NCBI GenBank assembly: GCA_963691775.1
Contig: OY829369.1
Location: forward strand, 248,001 to 312,000
DNA: 64,000 nt
Origin: JAZBPO01 sp963691775
Lineage (GTDB): Bacteria; Pseudomonadota; Gammaproteobacteria; Pseudomonadales; Azotimanducaceae
Reading direction: 5' to 3'
Positions 8,625-16,616 of the stretch are shown in pieces. The translations under genes were made by a program, and so were the position numbers. The notes under the pieces are model-generated. The model was not told the origin of the DNA and searched no databases. It was given only the letters and a program-made list of their open reading frames with translations. Numbering within the stretch: the first letter of the stretch is position 1; the number at the start of each line of letters is the position of its first letter.

Positions 8625-10289
8625 TCAGCCGACCAGTGCACGGCCAACGACCTTCAGCGCGAGCGTCTCCTCGGCACCTTCGAAGATCGAGAGCACGCGG
8701 GCATCCGCCCAGTAGCGTGACACCGCGGTTTCCTCGGCGTAGCCCATGCCGCCATGAATCTGCAGTGCTTCACGCGTCACCCACTCCGCCGCTCGGCAAG
8801 AGAAGAGTTTGACCAGGCTCGCCTCCATCTGACCTTCGCCCGCATCGAGCTGGTCACCAACCTCAAGCGTCAGCAGGCGCGACGCGATCAGATGCGTCGC
8901 CATGCGGGCGAGCTTGATACGCGTGAGGCCGTACGCTGCGACTGGCTTGCCGAACACAGTGCGATCCTGCGCGTAGTGAAGCGCCTTCTCATAGGCCGCG
9001 CGCATGAGCCCATTGGCCCGCGCAGCCGTCTGGATCCTGCCGCCGGAGAACCCCCGCATTTGATGATAGAAGCCCTTGCCTAGGCCATTCTCGCCGCCAA
9101 CCACATGAGAGTCGGGCACGAAGAATGCGTCGTAGAACATCTCGTAGGAATGCATGCCGCGATAGCCGACGGTCGAGATTGCACGGCCCGAAACGCGGCC
9201 GCCGCGTGGATTCTCGTACTCGAAACTGTGCGCGTCGGTACTCGGCTTCTCGACCAGGAACAATGTCAGTCCGCGATGGCCCGCGGCGGGATCCGGATCC
9301 GTCCGGGCCAGCACGAGCAGCAGGCCTGCCTTGCCCGCAAAGGTGCACCACGTCTTGGCGCCATCGAGCTGCCAGCCGCCTTCGACACGCGTCGCACGCA
9401 AAGACACTGCAGCAACGTCCGAGCCCGTATTCGGTTCCGTAACAGAGATGGCCACGAGTGGGTCGCCAACGGCGATGCGCGGCAGCCAATGAGACTTCTG
9501 TTCATCGGTGCCACCGGCCAGCAGTGCGCGCGCCATGATTTCCGGGCGCGTGATCAGACTGCCGGCCGCACCGAGCGACGCTCGAGACAATTCTTCGGTC
9601 GCGACAATCATGCCGACCGAGTCCTCGCCATCATCCGGCAGCAGGCCGCCGAAGCGCTCGGGGACCGACAGGCCGAAGCAGCCGAGTTCACGAACGCCGC
9701 TGATGATTTCGTCAGGGATCATGAGATCTTCGCGGTGAATCGCCTCGGCGCGCGGTGCGACGACCTCATCGGCAAAGCGTCGGAACGTATCGGCCATCAT
9801 GCGCTTCTCGTCGGGCAACTCGATCGCCGCGGGCTCCCCTGCGAGCGGTAGCAGAGCCTCACCGAGCGCCTCCATGACGGGGGCGGAAAGCGCGCGCTGC
9901 AGGGTCGCGTCGAGCCGACCGGCGAGGGGCGCCTCGATCGCCTCGCGCGTCAATCCGAAATCGCCTGCACGCATGCCGATTCGCGTGCGCAGCTCGCTCA
10001 CGGCTTCCGCAACGAAGAGCCCGGCCATGGCCTGTGCATGTCCAGGCGCCTGCAAATGCGCCCAGCGAAGGATGGCCGCGGCTGCGGAGAGATGCGCACG
10101 CAGGAAGGCGAGGTCGTAGATCTGCAGCTGGAAGTCGTCCGCATCCCCGCTGCCGGCTTCTCGCCGCTCCGCGACGGCACCGCGCACGTATGCAAGGGCG
10201 TCCTGCAGCCGTGCCTCTGCGTGCGAAAGGGCGTCATCGAACGCCGCCAGCTCGCCGGCGCCGTCATCAAGGGAAACTGCTGTGCTCAC
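8625..10289 (-). CDS. acyl-CoA dehydrogenase with ~150-residue N-terminal extension
   Basis: About 554 residues, some 150 longer than ordinary acyl-CoA dehydrogenases. The extension (to about residue 155) is helical and alanine-rich. The dehydrogenase part follows: FRRFADEVVAPRAEAI, then ISVTEPNTGSDVAAVS and GAKTWCTFAGKA in the mid domain, then ALQIHGGMGYAEE and LSIFEGAEETLALKVV, in which the glutamate of FEG is the expected catalytic base. Size and extension resemble (2S)-methylsuccinyl-CoA dehydrogenase of the ethylmalonyl-CoA pathway, but this is an inference. GTG at 10289 is preferred because GGGAG stands eight bases upstream; a GTG at 10316 would add nine residues. Confidence 0.85.
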   Translation of the reverse strand: MSTAVSLDDGAGELAAFDDALSHAEARLQDALAYVRGAVAERREAGSGDADDFQLQIYDLAFLRAHLSAAAAILRWAHLQAPGHAQAMAGLFVAEAVSELRTRIGMRAGDFGLTREAIEAPLAGRLDATLQRALSAPVMEALGEALLPLAGEPAAIELPDEKRMMADTFRRFADEVVAPRAEAIHREDLMIPDEIISGVRELGCFGLSVPERFGGLLPDDGEDSVGMIVATEELSRASLGAAGSLITRPEIMARALLAGGTDEQKSHWLPRIAVGDPLVAISVTEPNTGSDVAAVSLRATRVEGGWQLDGAKTWCTFAGKAGLLLVLARTDPDPAAGHRGLTLFLVEKPSTDAHSFEYENPRGGRVSGRAISTVGYRGMHSYEMFYDAFFVPDSHVVGGENGLGKGFYHQMRGFSGGRIQTAARANGLMRAAYEKALHYAQDRTVFGKPVAAYGLTRIKLARMATHLIASRLLTLEVGDQLDAGEGQMEASLVKLFSCRAAEWVTREALQIHGGMGYAEETAVSRYWADARVLSIFEGAEETLALKVVGRALVG

Positions 10290-10412
10290 GGCAAGGCTCC
10301 CGGGCTTGGTCAGCACGCGATGCTAGCAGGGCATGCGCCCCGGTCGAAGAGCACGCGCACGGATCTAACGGAGCTGGACCGCGTCGACTGCCGCCGCCCG
10401 CGATGACCGCGT

Positions 10413-11108
10413 CTAGCTCTGATCCGGGAATCGCATGCGGCGGTGGCGCGGGCGCTCGTCCCGCTTCTCGGCATGTATTTCGGCAAGCGCTTCCATCTGG
10501 GCCGGCGTCAATATCCCTGCGAGCTGGGCGTCGGTCTCGGAACGGATGACGGCCATTTTCTCCCGAGCGCGCGCGCGCATTTCGTCACGCTCGAGGTTGT
10601 CCTCGCGCAGCGCGGCGAAGAAGGCCCGTCCGTCCGCGCGCGATGCCGCGAGAATCTTGCGTACGGGATCAATCTGCGAATCCGCAAGCTCCAGTCGCGC
10701 CGCTAGCGTGTCGAAGCGCTCTTCGGCGCGCTCCTTGCGCCGCTCGCTGCGCCGCTCACTGCGGCGTTCGCGCATCACGGTCAGCTGTTCCATCTGAGCC
10801 GGGGTCAGCACCTCGGCGAGCTGCGCATCGGTATCGCTGCGAAGCGCGTCCAATGCTTCACGGCGATCATCCGCCGAGCCTGCGCGCATTGCCCGCGCCC
10901 GAGCACGGCTGCCCTCAAGAATCGGACGTACGAGATCGATCTGATCGTCCTCGAGCGCCAAACGCTCCGCCATCCGTTCGATGTGGCGCTCCATGCGCGC
11001 CGGCGACTCGCCATCATATCGACTCGCCTGCACCGGGAACGCTACAGCGGCAGCAATCACCAGGGTGCCTATCGCGGCTAAAGGGGCATACGTTCGCTTT
11101 CTCGTCAT
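10413..11108 (-). CDS. Spy/CpxP-like periplasmic protein with duplicated LTPAQM motif
   Basis: 231 residues with a cleavable signal (MTRKRTY, hydrophobic to about residue 28, QAS cleavage). The mature part is almost all charged alpha-helix, rich in Arg and Glu. The LTxxQ motif of Spy/CpxP chaperones appears twice, as EVLTPAQMEQL near residue 103 and GILTPAQMEAL near 204, each after a LRSDTDAQL/IRSETDAQL helix, so the domain is duplicated in tandem. Spy proteins are ATP-independent periplasmic chaperones induced by envelope stress. It is divergent from a BaeSR-like two-component pair, matching BaeR control of spy in E. coli. AAAGGAGA supports the start. Confidence 0.82.
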   Translation of the reverse strand: MTRKRTYAPLAAIGTLVIAAAVAFPVQASRYDGESPARMERHIERMAERLALEDDQIDLVRPILEGSRARARAMRAGSADDRREALDALRSDTDAQLAEVLTPAQMEQLTVMRERRSERRSERRKERAEERFDTLAARLELADSQIDPVRKILAASRADGRAFFAALREDNLERDEMRARAREKMAVIRSETDAQLAGILTPAQMEALAEIHAEKRDERPRHRRMRFPDQS

Positions 11109-11320
11109 GTGCGTGTCTCCTTTGAATCGGCTAGGCCCCGCGGGCCCACCAAGGGGGCGCTACCGCGGCATGCGCCCAGCGGCAGCACGGCCTACGTTGC
11201 ATGCGCAATGCGCAGACCCTGCGCTTGAATCGAGGAGAAAGCGTGAAGCGCGATGCGCCCTGCGCGCGTCGCGGGCGGCGGCCCGTATGATCGCTCCATG
11301 GACATCCGCCCGCCAAGATC
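11109..11320. promoter_or_regulatory. divergent control region between Spy-like gene and sensor kinase
   Basis: The 212-base gap holds the promoters of both the Spy-like gene (minus) and the kinase/regulator operon (plus). I see no clear CpxR-type GTAAA tandem. The first 100 bases next to the Spy-like gene contain GC-rich inverted stretches (CCCCGCGGG and CCGCGG). Autoregulation by the neighbouring response regulator is likely from gene order but is not shown by a recognisable box. Confidence 0.35.
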
Positions 11321-13006
11321 ATGCGCTTCGGTCTGACCGCGCGCGTCGTGACGACGGTCGTCGCGCTTGCAGTGGGTGTCGTTGCCGTGGACGCGCTCGT
11401 CACGCGCTGGGCATTCCAGGCGCGCTTTCTGAGCTATGTGAGCGAACAGGAACGGGACTCGCTGGAACGCCTCGCAGAGACCTTGGCTGCGTTCCATGAC
11501 GAGGAAGGGAGCCTGAGTGGGCTGTCCGAGCCACACACCATGCTTCGAGTGCTGCGTCGGGCATTTGTTGCAGAAAGCAGGCGCGGATCGCGCCGCACGC
11601 ATACGAGCTGGGACAACGCCCCCTCCGACGTTCCACGCGAACGCTTCTGGAGAGGGAGCAATGGCATGCGCGCCGATGAACCAACACCGGGACTGGACTC
11701 GGAGCCAGACCCGGACCCGAACCCGGACCCGGACCCGGACCCGGACCCGGACCCGGACCCGCAGGGGGATGCTTATCACGACAACGCGCCCCCACGGCCA
11801 CATTTGCGGCCAGGGATGGAACCGAAGGGCGCCCGCCCGCCTCGCAGGCGCCATGGCGAGCGCGGGCACGTGGAGCGACGGTTCGTCGAAACGGAGCTCA
11901 GGCGCCGGGTGGGCAGCCTCGTTCCGCGCCTCACCGTGACGCTCGCCGACGGCACCAAGGTGCTGAGCGCCTCCGAACGCCTGCCGACCAATGCCGAACG
12001 GATACAGCGCGCCGTAGAGGTAGACGGCGCAATCATCGCAACGCTCACTCTTGTCCCCGCACGTGAGCTCGCACGGGAACGCGATCAGCGCTTCGTCCGA
12101 GATCACTTCGCGGCCATCGCATGGATCGCAGCGGCGGCGGCGGGCGTCGCCAGCATTGTCGGTTTCCTGCTCGCCCGGCGCACGATCGTGCCGATCCAGG
12201 CAGTCGCAGCGGGTGCCCGTACGCTCGCTGAGGGCCGCTACGACCTTGTTCTCGAAGCCTCCCGCCGCGACGAGATCGGTGGTCTCGCACGCGACTTCAA
12301 CAGCCTCGCCCGCACCCTCAAGGCCACTGCAGAGGCGCGTACGCGCTGGGTCGCTGACGTCGCACATGAGTTACGCACGCCTGTCGCTGTTCTACGCGGT
12401 GAAATTGATGCTTTGCGCGACGGCGTCCGCCCCCTGAACGGGACTGCACTGGCTTCGCTCGATGGTGAGGTCGCGCGACTCACACGTCTTATCGACGATC
12501 TGCACGACCTGACCCTCGCCGATGCAGGCGCGCTCGCCTACCGCTACGAGGAAGTCGATCTTGGTGAGTTGCTCGGCGCAAACGCCGAGCGCTATCGCGA
12601 CCGCCTTGCCGATGCCGGACTCACGCTTGACTACGAGGCACCAACCACTCCCCTGCCCTGTCGCGTCGACGCTGGACGCGTCGGGCAAATGGTTGCGAAC
12701 CTCCTGGAAAATTCGCTCCGCTACACGGATGCGCCCGGCCCGGTGCGGATTCGCGCCGCCGCTGCAGGTGCGCTCATCCACCTGACCTTCGAGGACGGCG
12801 CCCCCGGCGTCGCGGAGCGCGAACAGGCGCACCTGTTCGAACGCTTCCGCCGCGTGGACGCGCATCGTAATCGCGCATCCGGCGGCGCGGGCCTCGGACT
12901 CGCGATCGTCGAGCGCATCGTGGTGGCACACGGCGGTACGATCCGCGCACGATCGAGCGCGCTTGGCGGACTCGCCGTCGAAGTCGAATTGCCACTCGCG
13001 CGCTAG
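11321..13006 (+). CDS. envelope-stress sensor histidine kinase (BaeS/CpxA-like)
   Basis: 561 residues. Membrane segment at 7-25; a periplasmic sensor domain from about 26 to 265 containing an Asp-Pro dipeptide run (residues 130-147) and a basic PPRRRHGERGH stretch; second membrane segment at about 268-288; HAMP at 288-340 (ending EIGGLARDFNSLARTL); HisKA with VAHELRTP and the phospho-acceptor H349; ATPase domain with NLLENSLRYTD (N box) and GGAGLGLAIVERIV (G box). The F/D box is atypical: FEDGAPGV has Ala-Pro where DxGxG is usual. The response regulator follows within six bases. Order and the divergent Spy-like gene fit an envelope-stress pair. Confidence 0.9.
   Translation: MRFGLTARVVTTVVALAVGVVAVDALVTRWAFQARFLSYVSEQERDSLERLAETLAAFHDEEGSLSGLSEPHTMLRVLRRAFVAESRRGSRRTHTSWDNAPSDVPRERFWRGSNGMRADEPTPGLDSEPDPDPNPDPDPDPDPDPDPQGDAYHDNAPPRPHLRPGMEPKGARPPRRRHGERGHVERRFVETELRRRVGSLVPRLTVTLADGTKVLSASERLPTNAERIQRAVEVDGAIIATLTLVPARELARERDQRFVRDHFAAIAWIAAAAAGVASIVGFLLARRTIVPIQAVAAGARTLAEGRYDLVLEASRRDEIGGLARDFNSLARTLKATAEARTRWVADVAHELRTPVAVLRGEIDALRDGVRPLNGTALASLDGEVARLTRLIDDLHDLTLADAGALAYRYEEVDLGELLGANAERYRDRLADAGLTLDYEAPTTPLPCRVDAGRVGQMVANLLENSLRYTDAPGPVRIRAAAAGALIHLTFEDGAPGVAEREQAHLFERFRRVDAHRNRASGGAGLGLAIVERIVVAHGGTIRARSSALGGLAVEVELPLAR
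11708..11761 (+). repeat. in-frame hexamer (GACCCG) repeat encoding Asp-Pro
   Basis: Nine consecutive six-base units inside the sensor-kinase gene, GACCCG except for one AACCCG, encode DPDPNP followed by six DP pairs. Because the unit is a multiple of three, slippage would change the length of the periplasmic linker without a frameshift. Confidence 0.9.
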
Positions 13007-13011
13007 AGGTG

Positions 13012-13728
13012 ATGGCCGACATGCGCATCTTCGTTGTCGAGGACGAACCGAAACTTGCATCGCTGCTCGCGGACTACCTGCGGCAAGCCGGACACCTTCC
13101 ACAAATATTCGCTGCCGGAGACGCTGCCCTGGAAGCGCTCCGCGCCGAGGCGCCCGATCTCGTGCTCCTGGATGTAATGCTGCCCGGCCTCGACGGCCTG
13201 TCGGTACTGCGAGCCCTACGCGAGTTCTCGAACGTTCCGGTGATCATGATCACGGCGCGCGTGGACGAACTTGACCGAATCCTGGGCCTGGAACTCGGCG
13301 CCGACGACTACGTATGCAAACCCTTCAGCCCGCGCGAAGTCGTTGCGCGCGTGAACGCGCAGCTGCGCCGCCGGACCATCGAAGAGAACAGCGAACAGCG
13401 CTATGACGGCGCCCGAGTCACGCTCGCCGCGGAGGAAATGCGTGCACGCGCCGACGGCCGCCCGGTGGATCTGACGCCCGTCGAATTCCGCGTACTGGAA
13501 ACGCTCATGGCTGCGCCAGGACGCGTATTCTCTCGCCAGCAGCTCATGGATCGCGCCTACACAGATCATCGCGTGGTCTCCGATCGCACGATCGACACGC
13601 ATGTGAAGAACCTGCGCCGCAAACTGGCGATCGCGCTCGACGACGACCCGCCGCTCGGCAGCGTGTATGGCGTGGGCTATCGGTGGGACCCATTTGCGGT
13701 GGCGGAGGGCGAATCAGGCGGGTCCTGA
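13012..13728 (+). CDS. OmpR/BaeR-family response regulator
   Basis: 238 residues: receiver domain at 1-120 with acidic pocket E10/D11, phospho-acceptor D54 (LLDVMLPGLDG), T82 in MITAR and K105 in VCKPF; winged-helix DNA-binding domain at 130-230 (LTPVEFRVLETL, then SDRTIDTHVKNLRRKL and VYGVGYRW). It would be phosphorylated by the kinase encoded just upstream and bind promoters such as that of the divergent Spy-like gene. A GTG three bases earlier and an ATG at 13021 are alternative starts. A stem-loop overlaps the stop codon. Confidence 0.9.
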   Translation: MADMRIFVVEDEPKLASLLADYLRQAGHLPQIFAAGDAALEALRAEAPDLVLLDVMLPGLDGLSVLRALREFSNVPVIMITARVDELDRILGLELGADDYVCKPFSPREVVARVNAQLRRRTIEENSEQRYDGARVTLAAEEMRARADGRPVDLTPVEFRVLETLMAAPGRVFSRQQLMDRAYTDHRVVSDRTIDTHVKNLRRKLAIALDDDPPLGSVYGVGYRWDPFAVAEGESGGS

Positions 13729-13739
13729 AGAGACCCGCC
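13717..13739 (+). terminator. stem-loop overlapping the response-regulator stop codon
   Basis: GGCGGGTC and GACCCGCC form a perfect eight-pair stem around CTGAAGA. It has no T tract. It lies between convergent genes and probably ends the kinase/regulator transcript. Confidence 0.5.
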
Positions 13740-13753
13740 CGGATCGAAGGCGG

Positions 13754-13771
13754 CAGGGGCGGCCGCCCCTG
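13754..13771. repeat. perfect 18-base palindrome
   Basis: CAGGGGCGGCCGCCCCTG reads the same on both strands. It sits three bases beyond the thiolase stop codon (minus strand) and 26 bases after the response-regulator gene, so it may act as a bidirectional terminator stem or a binding site. Confidence 0.5.
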
Positions 13772-13773
13772 GG

Positions 13774-14967
13774 TCAGTGTGCACCGATGATGCAGATCGC
13801 AGCGACGTTGGACATCGGCGCACCGCCAAGGTTGTGCGTCATCCCGATACGTGGCGCTTCGAGCTGGCGTGGGCCCGCCCTGCCCTGCAATTGGAGATAC
13901 ATCTCGTAGAGCATGCGGATGCCCGAGGCGCCGATCGGGTGCCCGAAGCACTTCAGGCCACCGTCTATCTGACAGGGGATCTGCCCGTCCGCGTCATAGA
14001 AGCCGTCCAGCACATCCTTGATCGCGCCGCCCTCCGCGGACAGCTGGAGGTCCTCCATGGTGACGAGCTCCGTGACCGAAAAGCAGTCATGGCACTCGAA
14101 CATGGACACTTCGTCGCGGGGGGTCTTGATCCCGGCCTCCTCATACGCCTTGCGAGCCGCAATGCGCGTCGTGTGGAAGTAGCTCCCGTCCCATGAATCA
14201 TGCCCCGCCTCGCTGCCGTTGGAGAGCGACAGCTGCAGCGCCTTGACGGTCACGATGTCCTGTTTGCCGAGAGACTTCGCGATTTCAGGCGTGGTCACGA
14301 TGCAGGCCGCCGCGCCGTCGGACACGCCGCAGCAGTCGAACAGACCAAGGGGCTCGGCAATGAGCGGCGCATTCAGGGCCTGTTCTTCGGTGATCGGCTT
14401 GCGCAGATGCGCCTTCTCGTTCTTGGCTCCGTTGGCGTGGGACTTCACGGAGATATGTGCAAGAGCGCGCTTCAGGTCGTCACGCTCGACGCCATGCTTG
14501 GCCCGGTAGGCAGACGCCAATTGCGCAAAATTGCCGGGCGCGGACCCCGTCGCGGCCCATTGGGCCTGCAGTGGGCTCGAAGACCCCGGCAGGCCGCCGT
14601 AGCCCGTGTCCTTCAGCTTCTCGACCCCAAGCGCGAGCGCGATGTCGCATGCGCCGGACGCAACGGCATACACCGCCCCGCGAAAGGCCTCGGAACCCGA
14701 CGCGCAGAAGTTTTCGACGCGCGTGACGGCAATGTTGGGCAAGCGCAGCGCCGTCGACAGTGCAAGCCCCCCCTTGCCGACGCTGATCTCGTCGTAGTGC
14801 GTGGATAGCCAGGCCGCATCGATCTGGCTCGTGTCGATGCCGGCGTCAGCGATGGCCTCCTCGAAGGCCTCAACCATCAACTCTTCCGCGCCGGAATCCC
14901 AGCGCTCGCCGAAGTTCGAGCAGCCCATGCCCAGGATCGCGACCTTGTCCTTGATGCCTCTTGCCAT
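13774..14967 (-). CDS. SCP2-type thiolase (acetyl-CoA acetyltransferase family)
   Basis: 397 residues of the lipid-transfer/SCP2-thiolase group. The nucleophile is C88 in ENFCASGSEAF; LGVEKLKDTG follows near residue 120; the C-terminal part has MFECHDCFSVTEL near 290 and CFGHPIGASGIRM near 342, whose histidine is the expected base. It should condense or cleave acyl-CoA thioesters. It starts 13 bases after the HMG-CoA-synthase-like/DUF35 fusion gene. In archaea a thiolase of this type, an HMG-CoA synthase and a DUF35 protein form one complex, so the products probably act together. The physiological substrate is unknown. Confidence 0.9.
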   Translation of the reverse strand: MARGIKDKVAILGMGCSNFGERWDSGAEELMVEAFEEAIADAGIDTSQIDAAWLSTHYDEISVGKGGLALSTALRLPNIAVTRVENFCASGSEAFRGAVYAVASGACDIALALGVEKLKDTGYGGLPGSSSPLQAQWAATGSAPGNFAQLASAYRAKHGVERDDLKRALAHISVKSHANGAKNEKAHLRKPITEEQALNAPLIAEPLGLFDCCGVSDGAAACIVTTPEIAKSLGKQDIVTVKALQLSLSNGSEAGHDSWDGSYFHTTRIAARKAYEEAGIKTPRDEVSMFECHDCFSVTELVTMEDLQLSAEGGAIKDVLDGFYDADGQIPCQIDGGLKCFGHPIGASGIRMLYEMYLQLQGRAGPRQLEAPRIGMTHNLGGAPMSNVAAICIIGAH

Positions 14968-14980
14968 TGGTTATGCCTCC

Positions 14981-16462
14981 TCAAGCAGCCGGATCGGCCG
15001 CGCGCACCGGCACGGCCTTCCAGAAGTAGCGGACGAATCCACGAATCGAATCGAAGGACTTCACGCGGAACATCATCCGCACATCCGTACCAACGTCGAG
15101 TTCGCCCGGCTCGACGTCCGTGAAATCGGTCATGAAGCGGCCACCGCCCTCGAATCCGATCATGCCGTAGTGGCTCGGTGGATTCGGGATATACGCCAGG
15201 TAGTCCGCGGACCAGGTGACAACCTTGGCCGGCGTATCGCGGAAGGGATGCGGCTCCTGCGTGTGGTGCGCCCGGCACTGCGGATTCACGCAGACGTCGG
15301 TGCGCGGAAACTGGAGCGTGCCGCAGCGCGTGCATCGGCCACCCACCAGACCGAGGAGCATGTCGCGCTTGCGATAGGTCACCGAGAGTGCGGTCTTGTA
15401 GTCCTGCGACTCTGCGCGCATGCCCTTCTCGAGCTGCACAAGATCGTTGAATGCAAGGTACTGGTGGTAGTTCTCACTGCTGCGCCCCGCCGCGAGCGCG
15501 CCACGGATGCCTCCGGCGCGCGCGGCGCTCGCCAGCGCGTCCGTGACCTCGAATACGAGCACGTCCACGCCCTGACCGAACCCCGCCACGACAACCTTGT
15601 CCCCGGCTGCAACCTCACCCTCGAGCGTGTGCAAGAACATGACGAGTGCGTGCGCCGCCCCCGATTCGCCGAGCACGCTGTGCAGGTTGTCTCGTACCGA
15701 ACCGGCGTCGATGCCGGCCGCCTTCGCGATGCCGGCTACCGCCCGCCCGATCGTCGAGGGCATGCAGAAGTGCGCAACCTCTCCCGGCTCGACGCGCGCC
15801 TTGGCAAGCGCGGCCGCAACCGCGGGGGGCACGAGCTTGGCGAGTCCCTCATCGCGAATCCATCGCTCTTCCCAGGTGTAGTCGAAGCTTTCCGTTGCAC
15901 TTCGGAAGTGATCGACGAAGTCGACTGTCACAGAGTGGCCCGCGAGGAATTTCACGAGTCCATCATCCGTCGACACGCACAGCGCTGCCGCAGCATCGCC
16001 CCATGCGTAGTCTCCGGGACCGTTGGCCTTGGCGCGCCGCTTGTCGGCTGCAACAACCAGCGCCTCTTCCGCGAGGCCACCTTCAACTGCGGCGAGGGCC
16101 TGCAGGAGCGCGGACGTTCCGGCGCGCTGAGTGCCGGTCACGTCAAGGGCGCTGAGGTCGCCGTCGAGGCCCAGCGCGGTTGCGAGGATGCCTGCGTTCT
16201 GGCGGTCGACGAACGGAAAGGTCGTCGACGCGAAATACAGCGCCTGAGGCGCTGGCGCGGAATCTCCGCTGCGAGCGTCGAGACAGTCGCGCGCGGCCTC
16301 CACGCCCATGGTCACGGCGTCTTCGTCCCAATTGCAGATTGCACGCTCGCCCTTCGCTTTCCCCATGACGCCCGGATCGGACCAGGCGTGGGCCTCGGCT
16401 ATGGCCTTTCTCGAAAGTCGCAATCGCGGCACGTAGCCACCAAACGAAGTAATACCTGCCAT
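14981..16462 (-). CDS. HMG-CoA-synthase-like domain fused to DUF35 (Zn-ribbon/OB-fold) domain
   Basis: 493 residues. Residues 1-320 have the HMG-CoA synthase/KAS III fold (GITSFGGYVPRLRLSR at the start, LGESGAAHALVMFL near 266). Residues 365-490 are a DUF35 acyl-CoA-associated domain: a zinc ribbon with cysteines near 378, 381, 392 and 397 and an OB-fold ending in FRVKSFDSIRGF. Compared from memory with archaeal synthases, the nucleophilic Cys position is Gln112 (TQRAGTSAL), the Glu position is Thr80 (ASTTFPF) and the His position is Cys234 (FCMPS). If right, this is not a normal HMG-CoA synthase. GGGAGGGGGG precedes the start. It heads an operon with the thiolase. Confidence 0.85.
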   Translation of the reverse strand: MAGITSFGGYVPRLRLSRKAIAEAHAWSDPGVMGKAKGERAICNWDEDAVTMGVEAARDCLDARSGDSAPAPQALYFASTTFPFVDRQNAGILATALGLDGDLSALDVTGTQRAGTSALLQALAAVEGGLAEEALVVAADKRRAKANGPGDYAWGDAAAALCVSTDDGLVKFLAGHSVTVDFVDHFRSATESFDYTWEERWIRDEGLAKLVPPAVAAALAKARVEPGEVAHFCMPSTIGRAVAGIAKAAGIDAGSVRDNLHSVLGESGAAHALVMFLHTLEGEVAAGDKVVVAGFGQGVDVLVFEVTDALASAARAGGIRGALAAGRSSENYHQYLAFNDLVQLEKGMRAESQDYKTALSVTYRKRDMLLGLVGGRCTRCGTLQFPRTDVCVNPQCRAHHTQEPHPFRDTPAKVVTWSADYLAYIPNPPSHYGMIGFEGGGRFMTDFTDVEPGELDVGTDVRMMFRVKSFDSIRGFVRYFWKAVPVRAADPAA

Positions 16463-16616
16463 GTAACCCCCCTCCCAAAGGAGCGCCGAGTATGGCGCAA
16501 CGGCGGTGGTCGCGAGAAGCTACGCCAAGGGGCACCCCCGCATTGATACAGCGGCGGGCCATGAGGGCGCATCAAGAGCAAGGCGCGCCGTAGCTAAGAC
16601 TGCCATCGAGGCCAGC

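Noticed and set aside
14801..16546. 581-codon open frame on the plus strand
   Set aside because: It runs antisense to the HMG-CoA-synthase/DUF35 fusion and thiolase genes and has no family; long antisense frames are expected at this GC content.
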